A stretch of DNA of 64,000 bases from Pseudomonas protegens CHA0 (GTDB lineage Bacteria > Pseudomonadota > Gammaproteobacteria > Pseudomonadales > Pseudomonadaceae): the NCBI RefSeq assembly GCF_000397205.1, contig NC_021237.1, positions 125,001-189,000 of the forward strand, in the 5' to 3' direction. Of this stretch, positions 49,912-58,868 are shown one piece after another. The stretch's first letter is position 1. Each line of letters opens with the position of its first letter. The notes beneath the pieces were generated by a model. It saw only the letters and a program-made list of their open reading frames with translations, was not told the origin of the DNA and made no database searches. The position numbers and the translations under genes are program-made.

Positions 49912-50670
49912 TCAGGGCTCAGGCTGAGGATTCTGCAAGAACACCACGTAGCCCTTGAACCAGGGGCTGTCGCGCAGGGCCTGGGGTTCCTGCCATTCAC
50001 CGCCCTGAATCAGGCCGACCTTGTAGGGCAGGCCCATGCGGTCCAGGCGCGGCAGGTAGCTGGCGTAGTTGGGGATGCTGCGGCGGCCCTGGTAGGTCTG
50101 CACCACCACTTCGTCCACCACGCCCTTGAGCTGGCCGATGGCTTGCGGGTCGGCGTTGCTGCCCCAGTCCATCAACCCGGTGATGCTCAGGCGGTAGTGC
50201 GCCGGCAGGCGTTGGCGCAGGTCGCGCAGGAAGTGGCCATAGCGCTCCAGGTCGTGGGTGCTGCTGTCGAAATCGATCTGGATGCCCACCACCTGGGTGC
50301 CCGTGGCCTGCCAACGCCGGACCTGGCCCAGCAACTGGTCATACAGCGGTTCGGGCCAGGCCAGGGTGTGGGCGCGGTAGACCACCCACACCTGCTCCTG
50401 GCGCAGACGCGACACTGGCAGGCCCTGGGCGATGAGCTGGACGCCGCTGGCCGGATGGCGCCGCGAACGGCTGATCTGGCCCTGGAGGAGGTACAGGGTC
50501 CTGGCCTGGCCCAGCACCGGCTGGGTCTTGACCCCGCTCCATAGCCAGAAGGCGTCGTAGTCGGCGGCGTCCACTGCCGCGCTGGCCGGCGTTGCCCAGC
50601 ACAGCCACAGCGGCAGCAGGCCATAGCCCAGGCGCTTGCCTACCAGTAGTAACGCAGCGACTGGGCCCAC
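49912..50670 (-). CDS. DUF3142-domain protein
   Basis: Protein of 252 aa with an N-terminal signal peptide (about residues 1-32, ending ASAA). The fold appears TIM-barrel-like in sequence pattern: VVGIQIDFDSSTHDLERYGHF (two segments, about 128-148) and VVDEVVVQTYQGR (about 185-197) contain conserved acidic positions as in glycoside-hydrolase-like barrels. The catalytic role is unproven. It begins with GTG inside the 3' end of the upstream 730-codon gene (31-nt overlap) and has GGGGGA before the start, so the two are probably co-translated. No other start is available in frame near the overlap. Confidence 0.82.
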   Translation of the reverse strand: MGPVAALLLVGKRLGYGLLPLWLCWATPASAAVDAADYDAFWLWSGVKTQPVLGQARTLYLLQGQISRSRRHPASGVQLIAQGLPVSRLRQEQVWVVYRAHTLAWPEPLYDQLLGQVRRWQATGTQVVGIQIDFDSSTHDLERYGHFLRDLRQRLPAHYRLSITGLMDWGSNADPQAIGQLKGVVDEVVVQTYQGRRSIPNYASYLPRLDRMGLPYKVGLIQGGEWQEPQALRDSPWFKGYVVFLQNPQPEP

Positions 50671-52832
50671 TGGGTATCCCCCAACTTGGTCTTCAACTGG
50701 CGGAACCAGGCCTTGCGCACGGCGGGTTCGACGCCGGCACCGCCACAGTTGTTATGGCCCGAGGAGGCGTAGCAGTTGATGGCTCGGTACAACGCGTAGG
50801 CGCGATCGTCACGGCTGGCCTTGGGGTTGTTGATCACCACCTGATAGCCGTCGAGCCGCGAGAACGGCTTGCCCGGGAACGTGTCCTGGGTACCGCCCAG
50901 GTACTCGGCCAGTGGCGGGGTGTCCAGGGGCATGCGGTCGAAGCCGCTGAAACGCATGAACTCGCCGAGGCAGAGCAGCCCGGCCGGAGCTTTCGGGTCA
51001 CGCTGCAGGAGGGCGGCCGTCTCCAACAGGCTTGGGCAGCGGTAGTCGGGTTTTTCTTCTTCGGGCTGTGGGCCATTCCAGTGGAAGTCCTGCAACGGCG
51101 GGGTATCGAGGTAGATGTAGCCCAGGCTGGCGGCAAGGCTAGCGTCGGGCAGGGTGGGCGGCAGTTGCTCGAAGTCTTTGCCGAAGGCCGCGTACTGGCC
51201 GCGGGTCAGGTCCTTGTACAGCAGGATAAAACGCGCGGCGTTGCGTTCCGCTGGCGACTCGGCCTTCTGAGCTTGCTGGCGCAGCAGTTGGGGAGAGGCC
51301 ACCTGGCGCAGGAGAATGGCGCGCACCTGGGCGGTCTTGATCGGCGAGTCGTCGGCGAACACCTTGGCCAGTTGCCCGCTGCGCTCGTAGCTGTAGGCCA
51401 GGGCCAGTTCCAACTGTTCACGTTGCAGCGGTTGCTTGGCCAGGGGCAGCAATTGCAGCCACAGCGCCTCGGCGCCTTTCCAGTCCTGCTGGGCCTGCAT
51501 TGCCAGGCCACGCAGGGTCTGCTGGCTGAAGCTCAGGTAGTCCAGTTGCGCGGGCAGTTGGCTGGGCAATTGTTTGAGCGCCGCCGCCGGTTGTTTTTCG
51601 ACATACAGGCTGAAAGCGGCCTGGAGATAGTCGAACAGCGCCGGCTGGCTGGCGAACTGGGCCTTCTGCTGTTGCAGGGCATCCCGGGTCAGGGGCGCCG
51701 ATGGGGCGTCGCGCATGCGCATCAGGTCCTTGACCGCCAGCAGCAGTGGAGCCTTGAAGTGGTCTTCGGGCAGGCTCAGCAGTTTGTAGTCGACTTCTTC
51801 CACCAGGTCGTCCAGAGGCATGTTGCGTGGGGTGCCGGGAGCTTGGGTCAGTTGCCAGGCGTAGTCCTCGGCCAGGGCCTGGGTGTCGCCCGTCAGCCAG
51901 TGCACACGGCGGATCAGACCCTTGGCGGAAACGGCGTAGCGGCCCTGTGGATAAGTCTTCAGGTAGGCCTCGAAACCGGCGCCGGCCTGTTGCAGGACGG
52001 CTTTGTCCACATGCTCCAGATTGACCATGCTCCATTCATCGAAGGCGTTCTGCTGGGCCAGGTTGAGCAGGGTGCGCGGGCTCATGTAGGCCGCGGTTTC
52101 GGCCAGCCAGGGCTGAGGATTGTCCTTGAGCGCGGCAAAACCGTTGCCGGCTTCGTTGAAGCGGCCGCTGTAGAAGTCGGCGGCGGCCTGCAGGTAGCTG
52201 GCGAACGCCTTGGCTGCCGCCGAGTTCAGGTTGGCCGGCAGCAGCTTGCTCATTTCGCTGGCGTTCCAGTCGCAGCTGGCCAGCAATTGCACCCGGGCCT
52301 CGGCCAGGGCCTGGCGTTCTTCCGGGCTCAGTGGCGCCTGGTCGAGCTGCTCCACAAAAGCCAGGGCACTGGCGTCCGAGTTGCTGCGGCAGCGGCTGCC
52401 TTCTCCGGAGAGAAAGCCGTTCCCGGCGGCTTCCTTGCTATCGCGACGCAGGCCTACGGCCTGCAGCAGGCTGTCGAGCTGCTCGGTGGCGGGCGAGGGG
52501 CCGGGCTTGGGTGGGTTGCCAGTGTCGGGATCGAGTTCGGGCTGCGCCGGGTGCAGGCGATAGTGCATGAAGGGCACAGGGCCGTAGCCCATGCCCAGCT
52601 CATCCTGGGTCAGGGCCCGGGGTGCCAGGGGCAGGCTGCCCTGGTCGGCCAGCAGCAGCCGCAGGTTGACCCGGCTGTCGTTGCCCGGGCTGAGAAAGGG
52701 CAGGTTGCTGCAACCGTCCAGGCGATTTGAGTAGAGCGACCAGGTCGGCGAGCAGATGTCATCCGAGCTGGCCTGCGCCTGGCCGGCGCACAGGGCGGTG
52801 AGGGTCAATGCCGAGAGCAGAAGCTTGCGCAT
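50640..52832 (-). CDS. exported TPR-like helical protein of unknown function
   Basis: Protein of 730 aa. A signal peptide (about residues 1-21, ending AQA) is followed by a cysteine-containing N-terminal region (DDICSPTWSLYSNRLDGC) and then a long alpha-helical solenoid (about 150-600) with TPR-like helix pairs such as AFASYLQAAADFYSGRFNEA and ALAYSYERSGQLAKVFADDS. The C-terminus holds further cysteines (CYASSGHNNCGG). No catalytic motif was recognised. AAGGA 8 nt before the ATG supports the start. It forms an overlapping pair with the DUF3142 gene, so the two probably act together in the envelope, but the process is unknown. Confidence 0.85.
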   Translation of the reverse strand: MRKLLLSALTLTALCAGQAQASSDDICSPTWSLYSNRLDGCSNLPFLSPGNDSRVNLRLLLADQGSLPLAPRALTQDELGMGYGPVPFMHYRLHPAQPELDPDTGNPPKPGPSPATEQLDSLLQAVGLRRDSKEAAGNGFLSGEGSRCRSNSDASALAFVEQLDQAPLSPEERQALAEARVQLLASCDWNASEMSKLLPANLNSAAAKAFASYLQAAADFYSGRFNEAGNGFAALKDNPQPWLAETAAYMSPRTLLNLAQQNAFDEWSMVNLEHVDKAVLQQAGAGFEAYLKTYPQGRYAVSAKGLIRRVHWLTGDTQALAEDYAWQLTQAPGTPRNMPLDDLVEEVDYKLLSLPEDHFKAPLLLAVKDLMRMRDAPSAPLTRDALQQQKAQFASQPALFDYLQAAFSLYVEKQPAAALKQLPSQLPAQLDYLSFSQQTLRGLAMQAQQDWKGAEALWLQLLPLAKQPLQREQLELALAYSYERSGQLAKVFADDSPIKTAQVRAILLRQVASPQLLRQQAQKAESPAERNAARFILLYKDLTRGQYAAFGKDFEQLPPTLPDASLAASLGYIYLDTPPLQDFHWNGPQPEEEKPDYRCPSLLETAALLQRDPKAPAGLLCLGEFMRFSGFDRMPLDTPPLAEYLGGTQDTFPGKPFSRLDGYQVVINNPKASRDDRAYALYRAINCYASSGHNNCGGAGVEPAVRKAWFRQLKTKLGDTQWAQSLRYYW

Positions 52833-53163
52833 GAATTGTCCTTAATTCAGAAAAGCCATGAGGGCAGGTTCCGAGTGTGGCGAAAATCATACAGAAGGCG
52901 CCGGCTGGCACCTACGTCGCTGGTTAGAAAATCCGCCGTTCTGTGACGCGCCTTTGCTGTCCTCCGGTCTATGTTCATCCATTGCCGGTGATGGCCGGGC
53001 CTGACCCCGTACCGCCGTCCCCGAGGGCTATCGGCAAGAGTCGCACATGGCATTCGAGGAGCGGCTTTTTACCCTTGCGTCTGTGCTTTGCGGTTTTCCA
53101 GGCAAAGGACGATGCTATCGGGGTTTGAGCGACCAGATCAGGCGAGTTTATGGGGAGCAAGGA

Positions 53164-54774
53164 ATGGATTTTCGCAGAGCGCCGGAGTTGATCGGGCGTT
53201 TGCAAGAGCAGGCCGTCGTGCCTCGGGAGCAAGGTGTGCAGCGGCTGATGCGCTTGGCGCTGGAGTATTGGTTGCTGCCGGTGTTGCTGTTGGCTGCGGC
53301 CGTTCGCTTTTATGACCTGACCGCCGCGGCCATCTGGGGCGACGAAGGTTCCAGCCTTGTGCTCAGCCAGTATTCGCTGAGCGAAATCTGGTTTCATGCG
53401 GCCCGCGACGTCCATCCGCCGCTGTATTTCATGCTCTTGCGTGGTTGGATTGAACTGTTCGGCGACGGGATTTTTTCCATTCGCACCTTCAGCGCGCTGC
53501 CAGGGATAGTCACCGTAGGGCTCGGCATGTGGCTGGTGGCGCTGCTGGCGACCCGTCGCGCGGCGATTCTCGCCGGTGTGCTGCTGGCCCTGCTGCCCAC
53601 GGCCGTGCGCTACAGCCAGGAAGTGCGCATGTATGCGCTGCTCGGCCTGTTGCTGCTGGGGGCGACCCTGGCCCTGGTGTACTGGCTGCGCCAGCCCTCG
53701 CGTCGGGGCCATCTGGTGAGCTACGCGCTGCTGATGACCCTGGCTTTCTACACCCATTACTTCACGGTGTTCTGCGTGCTGGCGCACTGGCTGTACCTGG
53801 CCGTTTCGGGCGTGCGCGCCGAGGGTGGCGGGCGCCTGGTCACCCGCCCGGCCTGGTGGCTGGCGAATGCGGCGATCGTGCTGCTGTTCCTGCCCTGGGT
53901 TCCGGAGTTGCTGGACCTGCTGCGGCACATGGACGAGTTGAAGGCCAATGGCGATGTCGGCTGGGAGCCGGTGGTCACCTGGTCTTCGCTGCCGGCGATG
54001 GTCTGGCAATTGCTGATCCAGGACGAAGGCGACAACCTGCCAGGTGCGCTGTTCGTGGGCATGCCGCTGCTGTTGCTGGCGTTCTGTAGCGTCCTGGCCT
54101 GGCGTGATGGTGCACCTGCCAGGTTCGGCGGGCTGCTGGCGAGTTTCACCCTGCTGCCGTTGTTGTTGGTGTTTGCGGTGTCGTTCGCTTCGCCAGTGTT
54201 TATCGAACGCTACCTGACCGCTTATGCCTTGGGCTTGCCGATGATCATGGCGGTGCTCATCGATCGCTGGCTTAAGAGTGCCCGGCTGGTGGCGCTGGCG
54301 TTGCTGCTGGGGTTCGTGGGGCTGGAAGCGGTGGGGCTGAAAAACAACATCGATGTCGACGCCAACGACCAGATCAGCGTGATGGTCGACTACGTCAACC
54401 GGCACTACGTCGCGGGCGACCGCATCGTTATCAGCGACATGCTCTGGTACTTGAGCTACGTCTACTACAACCGCACCGATGCCCAGCCGATGCTCTATAC
54501 GCCGCCGCTGCCGGGAGGCACCTCCAGCAGGCCGAACGCCTACGGCTTCGGCACCCTGATCGACCACCCGGATCAGGTCTACCTGGATCAGTTGAGCGCC
54601 TTGTCAGTGGGCAGCGGGCGCTATTGGCTGGTGGGGTCGGACGATCAGTCCGAGGAATTCGCGCCATTGCCCCAGGGGTGGCACAAAGTCGGTCAGTTCG
54701 CCGCGGGTGGTACTCGGGCCCGCTTGTTTGTCCTCTGTGGCTCGGTAGCCGGCGCTTCCTGTGCCGGGCAATGA
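53164..54774 (+). CDS. GT39/ArnT-like membrane glycosyltransferase
   Basis: Polytopic protein of 536 aa with about 9-11 hydrophobic segments. The first extracytoplasmic loop holds WGDEGSS (about residues 57-63), equivalent to the catalytic acidic pair of PMT/ArnT-type enzymes, and DVHPPLYFMLLRGW (about 82-95) is a family hallmark. It would transfer a sugar from a polyprenyl-phosphate donor to an envelope acceptor. The ATG at 53164 with GGGGAG upstream was chosen. An upstream ATG at 53047 in the same frame would add 39 residues that show no domain. About 330 nt of divergent DNA separate it from the 730-residue protein gene. The acceptor is not evident. Confidence 0.85.
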   Translation: MDFRRAPELIGRLQEQAVVPREQGVQRLMRLALEYWLLPVLLLAAAVRFYDLTAAAIWGDEGSSLVLSQYSLSEIWFHAARDVHPPLYFMLLRGWIELFGDGIFSIRTFSALPGIVTVGLGMWLVALLATRRAAILAGVLLALLPTAVRYSQEVRMYALLGLLLLGATLALVYWLRQPSRRGHLVSYALLMTLAFYTHYFTVFCVLAHWLYLAVSGVRAEGGGRLVTRPAWWLANAAIVLLFLPWVPELLDLLRHMDELKANGDVGWEPVVTWSSLPAMVWQLLIQDEGDNLPGALFVGMPLLLLAFCSVLAWRDGAPARFGGLLASFTLLPLLLVFAVSFASPVFIERYLTAYALGLPMIMAVLIDRWLKSARLVALALLLGFVGLEAVGLKNNIDVDANDQISVMVDYVNRHYVAGDRIVISDMLWYLSYVYYNRTDAQPMLYTPPLPGGTSSRPNAYGFGTLIDHPDQVYLDQLSALSVGSGRYWLVGSDDQSEEFAPLPQGWHKVGQFAAGGTRARLFVLCGSVAGASCAGQ

Positions 54775-54883
54775 ACGCGCAGGGTGCCGTTCGGAAGTTC
54801 GAGGCCTTGTGTCTTGCAGCGCGACCTAGACTTGCATCAGGAGTCACAGTCCTGTCCCCGCTTGCGGGGCACCGAGGTGCATC

Positions 54884-55345
54884 ATGCGTATGGCAAGAAC
54901 CGTGCAGCGCAGCCTGGAACAAGCCGCTTGCGAGTTTGATCTGGTGAGCCATCCCCATTCCGCCAGCAGCCTGGAAACGGCGCGGGTGGCGGGGGTACCG
55001 GCGGAGCGAGTGGCCAAGTCGGTGATCCTCGACGATCACCACGGCCATTACCTGATGGCGGTGTTGCCGGCCAGTCGGCACCTGGACCTCGGCAAGGTGC
55101 GCGGCAGCGGCGAATGGCAGGTCACCCGGGAAAGCACCCTGGCCCACCTGTTCAACGACTGCGAGCGCGGCGCGGTGCCGGCCCTGGGCGAGTCCTATGG
55201 GCTGGACGTGGTGATCGACCCGCTGCTGACCCGGCAGAAAGACATCTACCTGGAAGCCGGCAACCACCACAACCTGGTGCACATGAGCATGGCCCAGTAC
55301 CTGAAGCTGGTGCCCCACGCCGAGGTTTGCGAAGTCTCGCACTGA
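54884..55345 (+). CDS. YbaK/EbsC-family aminoacyl-tRNA deacylase
   Basis: Cytoplasmic protein of 153 aa with the YbaK/ProX fold. The conserved lysine is K45 in RVAKSVILDD, and the C-terminal AGNHHNLVHMSMAQYLKL matches the family's conserved GxHxxxV segment. Relatives hydrolyse mischarged tRNAs in trans. The particular amino acid or tRNA is not determined here. GAGGTG lies about 5 nt before the ATG. It is followed 14 nt later by the DUF2789 gene. Confidence 0.88.
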   Translation: MRMARTVQRSLEQAACEFDLVSHPHSASSLETARVAGVPAERVAKSVILDDHHGHYLMAVLPASRHLDLGKVRGSGEWQVTRESTLAHLFNDCERGAVPALGESYGLDVVIDPLLTRQKDIYLEAGNHHNLVHMSMAQYLKLVPHAEVCEVSH

Positions 55346-55359
55346 TCAGGAGCCCGACC

Positions 55360-55605
55360 ATGGAAGCACCGACCCACAGCCTGCCGGCGTTGTTCAAGCA
55401 GTTGGGGCTGGCCGACGACCCGGTGAGCATCGAGCGTTTCATCGCCACCCATTCGCCGCTCAAACCGGAGCTGCACCTGGCGGACGCATTTTTCTGGAGC
55501 GAGAGCCAGGCCGACTTTCTGCGCACGGAAGTGCTCGATGATGCGGATTGGGCCGAGGTGGTGGATCAGTTGGATGTGTTGTTGAGGAAGGGGCGCGGGG
55601 GCTAG
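55360..55605 (+). CDS. DUF2789 family protein
   Basis: Small acidic protein of 81 aa starting MEAPTHSLPALFKQLGL, with a compact helical pattern and WAEVVDQLDVLLRKGRGG at the end. Short DUF2789 proteins with this N-terminus are common in Pseudomonas and have no known function. The ATG has a CAGGAGC ribosome-binding site. It is probably co-transcribed with the YbaK-like gene. Its last 4 nt overlap the convergent toxin gene. Confidence 0.85.
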   Translation: MEAPTHSLPALFKQLGLADDPVSIERFIATHSPLKPELHLADAFFWSESQADFLRTEVLDDADWAEVVDQLDVLLRKGRGG

Positions 55606-55883
55606 GTCGGTGGCGGCCATTGGCGAGCGGTGTGGACCAGGGCCAGGATCCAGACGTGGCCTTGGCTTATCTGATAGACCAGGCGATAGCTCGGGTGGGG
55701 AATCAGCTCGCGGGTTCCTGCCACCAGTCCCGTGGAGCCTATCTGCGGGTTGAGGACCAGATGGTCGACGCATTCGCTGAAGCGCCTGTCCATGTCGACC
55801 GCAGCCCTCGGGTTGAGCACATGCAGGTAATCCCAGATATCCATGCGGTCCTGAACGGCTTCGGGAACCCATACAACCTTCAT
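55602..55883 (-). CDS. ParE/RelE-family toxin
   Basis: Protein of 93 aa with the RelE/ParE fold: VVWVPEAVQDRMDIWDYLHV N-terminal helices, the DMDRRFSECVDHLVLNPQIG middle helix and the beta-strand core ELIPHPSYRLVYQI...VWILALVHTARQWP. The ending HTARQWPP matches the family's common C-terminal motif. It is paired by a 4-nt ATGA overlap with the upstream antitoxin gene, the standard arrangement. By family the target would be DNA gyrase (ParE) or ribosome-bound mRNA (RelE); the HTARQWP end favours the ParE-like branch. Confidence 0.9.
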   Translation of the reverse strand: MKVVWVPEAVQDRMDIWDYLHVLNPRAAVDMDRRFSECVDHLVLNPQIGSTGLVAGTRELIPHPSYRLVYQISQGHVWILALVHTARQWPPPT

Positions 55884-56158
55884 TCCAGCCTCGATGCCCG
55901 AGCGCGTCTGGCAGCGAACTCTGCTTCTACCTCTTCATGGTTGTGCCCGCGTTGAGCGTCTACGGAGGCTCGAGCCAGCAGGACTTTCTGTTGCAGGAAG
56001 GCCTCGTACTCACGGGATTCGTGCTGTTTTTGCACGAACTCGCGCATCAACTCGCGCACGATCTGTGAGGCTGGGCGATGTGCGGCCAGTGCCTCCGCCA
56101 TAAACTGATCCCGCAGTTCAGTTTCCAGTTTCATCGTAAAGATGGCGTGTTTGGGCAT
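55880..56158 (-). CDS. ribbon-helix-helix antitoxin
   Basis: Protein of 92 aa. The N-terminal RHH DNA-binding segment (FTMKLETELRDQFMAEALAA, about residues 6-25, then RPASQIVRELMREFV) is followed by a charged tail that would wrap the toxin. The ATG at 56158 has AGGAG 8 nt upstream. A longer frame (to 56173) has no such site. A 34-bp near-perfect palindrome lies just upstream, suggesting autoregulation by the toxin-antitoxin complex. Confidence 0.9.
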   Translation of the reverse strand: MPKHAIFTMKLETELRDQFMAEALAAHRPASQIVRELMREFVQKQHESREYEAFLQQKVLLARASVDAQRGHNHEEVEAEFAARRARASRLE

Positions 56159-56174
56159 GAGCGTTCTCCTCAAA

Positions 56175-56208
56175 AAGTACTGAAAAAGTATATACCTTTT
56201 CAGTACTT
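56175..56208. promoter_or_regulatory. 34-bp palindromic operator of the toxin-antitoxin pair
   Basis: AAGTACTGAAAA (56175-56186) and TTTTCAGTACTT (56197-56208) are perfect 12-bp arms. The 10-nt centre AGTATATACC continues the symmetry except for one base pair. It lies 17 nt upstream of the antitoxin ATG and contains TATA-like -10 candidates, so binding there would block the promoter. Confidence 0.85.
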
Positions 56209-56297
56209 CTTCTGTTTTGCAGGCGCTGGATCCAAGGCTTGGCCGAGGTATTTGTTACAAAACTTGACTGGATTTATCCGTCAATGACATATTGATA

Positions 56298-56311
56298 GTT
56301 AGCAAACTAAC
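56298..56311. promoter_or_regulatory. GTTAG-N4-CTAAC dyad before the MarR gene
   Basis: Inverted repeat GTTAGCAAACTAAC 18 nt upstream of the MarR-family start, in an AT-rich promoter region. Size and position suit a MarR dimer acting on its own efflux operon; binding is inferred. Confidence 0.55.
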
Positions 56312-56328
56312 AGTGTGCGAACAATCTT

Positions 56329-56784
56329 GTGTCCAACTCCCTTGAATCACTCCACATGAATATCAGCAGTGGCATGGTGGTCGCGTCCCGGCATTGGCGG
56401 CGGATCTGCCAGACCACGCTGGTCAACTTCGGCATTTCCGAAGCCTGCGCGGTGCCGCTGTTGATGATCGGGCGCCTGGGCGAGGGCGTGCGCCAGGTCA
56501 CGGTGGCCCAGGCCGCAGGGATGGAAAGCCCGTCCCTGGTGCGCCTGCTGGATCAACTGTGCAGCGCCGGCTACGTGTGCCGCAGTGAAGACCCCCACGA
56601 CCGCCGGGCCAAATGCCTGAGCCTGACCGACACTGGTCGCGAGCTGGTGCAGGCGGTGGAAAGCGAGTTGGTGCGCCTGCGTCATGAAGTGCTGGAAGGC
56701 ATTGGCAGCGCCGACCTGGAAGCGGCGTTGCGGGTGATCCGCGCGTTCGAGTCCGCCAGTCATGTACCGGTGCTGCCATCTTGA
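56329..56784 (+). CDS. MarR-family transcriptional regulator
   Basis: Winged helix-turn-helix repressor of 151 aa: helix-turn-helix VTVAQAAGMESPSLVRLLDQ (about residues 57-76) and wing with CRSEDPHDRRAKCLSLTDTG (about 83-102), including the DxRxK-type motif of MarR proteins. The start is GTG 56329; ATG 56356 (MNISSGMVVASRHW) is an alternative, and neither has a clear Shine-Dalgarno. Its stop overlaps the next start (TTGA). It probably represses the pump operon it heads until an aromatic or weak-acid ligand binds. Confidence 0.9.
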   Translation: MSNSLESLHMNISSGMVVASRHWRRICQTTLVNFGISEACAVPLLMIGRLGEGVRQVTVAQAAGMESPSLVRLLDQLCSAGYVCRSEDPHDRRAKCLSLTDTGRELVQAVESELVRLRHEVLEGIGSADLEAALRVIRAFESASHVPVLPS

Positions 56785-58868
56785 AAGGCTTCTTTACCGG
56801 CATGCCTCCCGCGCGGGACTGGTTCTATGGCGTACGTACCTTCGCCGCGTCGATGATCGCCCTGTACATCGCCATGCTGATGCAGATGCCCCGTCCGTAT
56901 TGGGCGATGGCCACGGTGTACATCGTCTCCAGCCCCTACGTGGGCCCCACCAGTTCCAAGGCCCTGTACCGGGCGATCGGCACCTTTCTCGGGGCGGCGG
57001 CCGCGGTGCTGTTCGTGCCGATGTTCGTGCAGAGCCCCTACCTGCTGGTGGTGATCATCGCCCTGTGGACCGGGATCCTGCTGTTTCTGTCCATGCACCT
57101 GCGCACTGCCAACAACTACGCCCTGATGCTGGCCGGCTACACCTTGCCGCTGATCGCCCTGCCGGTGGTGGACAACCCCCTGGGGGTCTGGGACGTCGCC
57201 GAGGCGCGGACCGAGGAAATCTTCCTCGGCATCGTTTGCGCCGCGGTGATCGGCAGCATGTTCTGGCCCCGGCGGCTGGCCCCGGTGTTCGTCGATTCCG
57301 CCGCCAAGTGGTTCGCCGATGCCGCGCTCTACAGCCAGCGCTTCCTGGCCCGCAACGTCCAGCCCGAGGAAGTCAGTGCCCTGCGCGCGTCCATGGTGGG
57401 CACCTTCAACACCCTGGAACTGATGATCGGCCAGTTGCCCCACGAGGGCGCCCGGCCGCAGACCGTGCGCAACACCAAGGAGCTGCGCGGGCGGATGATC
57501 AACCTGCTGCCGGTGGTGGATGCCCTGGACGATGCCCTGTATGCCCTGGAACGGCGTACCCCGGAGCTGGTGGCGCAGTTCGCCCCTTTGCTGGCCAAGG
57601 CCGATGAATGGCTGCAAGGCACCGCCCGGGATGCTTCGGTGGAACGCTGGCAGGCCCTGCGCGATGAACTCGAAGCCTTGCAGCCAAGCCCCGAAGCCCT
57701 GGATGACCGGCGCCAGCTGCTGATGTCCAACGCTCTGTATCGCCTCGGCGAGTGGATCGACCTGTGGCAGGACTGCCGCAGCCTGCAGCACGCCATCCAG
57801 AGTGAAAGCCAGGCGCCCTGGCGCGCGGTCTACCGGCATTGGCGGCTGGGCCGGCTGACGCCGTTTCTCGATCGTGGGCTGATGCTGTACTCGGCGGGCT
57901 CGACGGTCCTGGCGATCATCGTCGCCTCGGTGCTGTGGATTCTCCTGGGCTGGACCGACGGCGGCAGCGCCGTGATCCTGGCGGCGGTGGCCTGCAGTTT
58001 CTTTGCTTCCATGGACGACCCGGCGCCGCAGATCTACCGGTTCTTTTTCTGGACCGCGATGTCGGTGCTGTTCGCCAGCCTCTACCTGTTCCTGATCCTG
58101 CCCAACCTGCACGACTTCCCGATGCTGGTGCTGGCCTTTGCCGTGCCGTTCATTTGCGTCGGCACCCTGACGGTGCAGCCGCGGTTCTACCTCGGCATGC
58201 TGCTGACCATCGTCAACACCTCGTCCTTCATCAGCATCCAGGGCGCCTACGACGCGGACTTCCTGAGTTTTGCCAACTCCAACCTGGCCGGCCCCATGGG
58301 CCTGCTGTTCGCCTTTGTCTGGACCCTGATCGCCCGGCCGTTCGGCTCCGAACTGGCGGCCAAGCGCCTGACCCGCTTCAGCTGGCGCGACATCGTCAGC
58401 CTCAGCGAACCGGCGACCCTGGCCGAACACCGGCACATGGGTGCACAGATGCTCGACCGCCTGATGCAGCACCTGCCGCGCCTGGCCATGACCGGGCAGG
58501 ACACCGGCATAGCCCTGCGGGAGTTGCGGGTGGCGCTCAATATGCTGGACCTGCTGGCCTACGCACCGCGGGTGCAGGGCGTGGCCCAGAGCCTGCTGCG
58601 CCAGGTGGTGGCCGAGGTGGGCGAGTACTTCAAGGCCTGCCTCAAGGCCGGCGAACGCCTGCCGGCCCCCAGCGGGCTGCTGATGACCCTCGACCGTACC
58701 CGCCGCGCCCTTGGCAGCCAGGGCCTGCAAGGCGACCACGAAACCCGCCTGCACCTGCTGCACGCCCTCAGCGGCCTGCGCCTGGCGCTGTTGCCGGGGG
58801 TGGAATTCGTCGCCACCGGCGAGCTTGAAGAACCCCTTCCCCATGGCATCGATGGAGCGCCCCTATGA
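56781..58868 (+). CDS. FUSC-family aromatic-acid exporter subunit (AaeB-like)
   Basis: Inner-membrane protein of 695 aa with two sets of hydrophobic helices (about residues 15-170 and 370-520) separated by a large soluble region, the FUSC/PET arrangement of AaeB. Opening segment: RDWFYGVRTFAASMIALYIAM. The TTG start at 56781 overlaps the regulator stop and keeps the MKGFF N-terminus. ATG 56802 is an alternative. It would export aromatic acids or related toxic compounds with the next three gene products. Overlaps DUF1656 by ATGA. Confidence 0.9.
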   Translation: MKGFFTGMPPARDWFYGVRTFAASMIALYIAMLMQMPRPYWAMATVYIVSSPYVGPTSSKALYRAIGTFLGAAAAVLFVPMFVQSPYLLVVIIALWTGILLFLSMHLRTANNYALMLAGYTLPLIALPVVDNPLGVWDVAEARTEEIFLGIVCAAVIGSMFWPRRLAPVFVDSAAKWFADAALYSQRFLARNVQPEEVSALRASMVGTFNTLELMIGQLPHEGARPQTVRNTKELRGRMINLLPVVDALDDALYALERRTPELVAQFAPLLAKADEWLQGTARDASVERWQALRDELEALQPSPEALDDRRQLLMSNALYRLGEWIDLWQDCRSLQHAIQSESQAPWRAVYRHWRLGRLTPFLDRGLMLYSAGSTVLAIIVASVLWILLGWTDGGSAVILAAVACSFFASMDDPAPQIYRFFFWTAMSVLFASLYLFLILPNLHDFPMLVLAFAVPFICVGTLTVQPRFYLGMLLTIVNTSSFISIQGAYDADFLSFANSNLAGPMGLLFAFVWTLIARPFGSELAAKRLTRFSWRDIVSLSEPATLAEHRHMGAQMLDRLMQHLPRLAMTGQDTGIALRELRVALNMLDLLAYAPRVQGVAQSLLRQVVAEVGEYFKACLKAGERLPAPSGLLMTLDRTRRALGSQGLQGDHETRLHLLHALSGLRLALLPGVEFVATGELEEPLPHGIDGAPL

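Noticed and set aside
49742..49927. 61-codon plus-strand frame between the terminator and the DUF3142 gene
   Set aside because: No ribosome-binding site, no family resemblance, and it runs into the opposite gene; it is left as non-coding.
50592..52730. 712-codon plus-strand frame opposite the 730-residue protein
   Set aside because: The minus-strand frame has a signal peptide, a good ribosome-binding site and an overlapping downstream gene; the plus frame is Gly/Gln/Val-rich with none of these.
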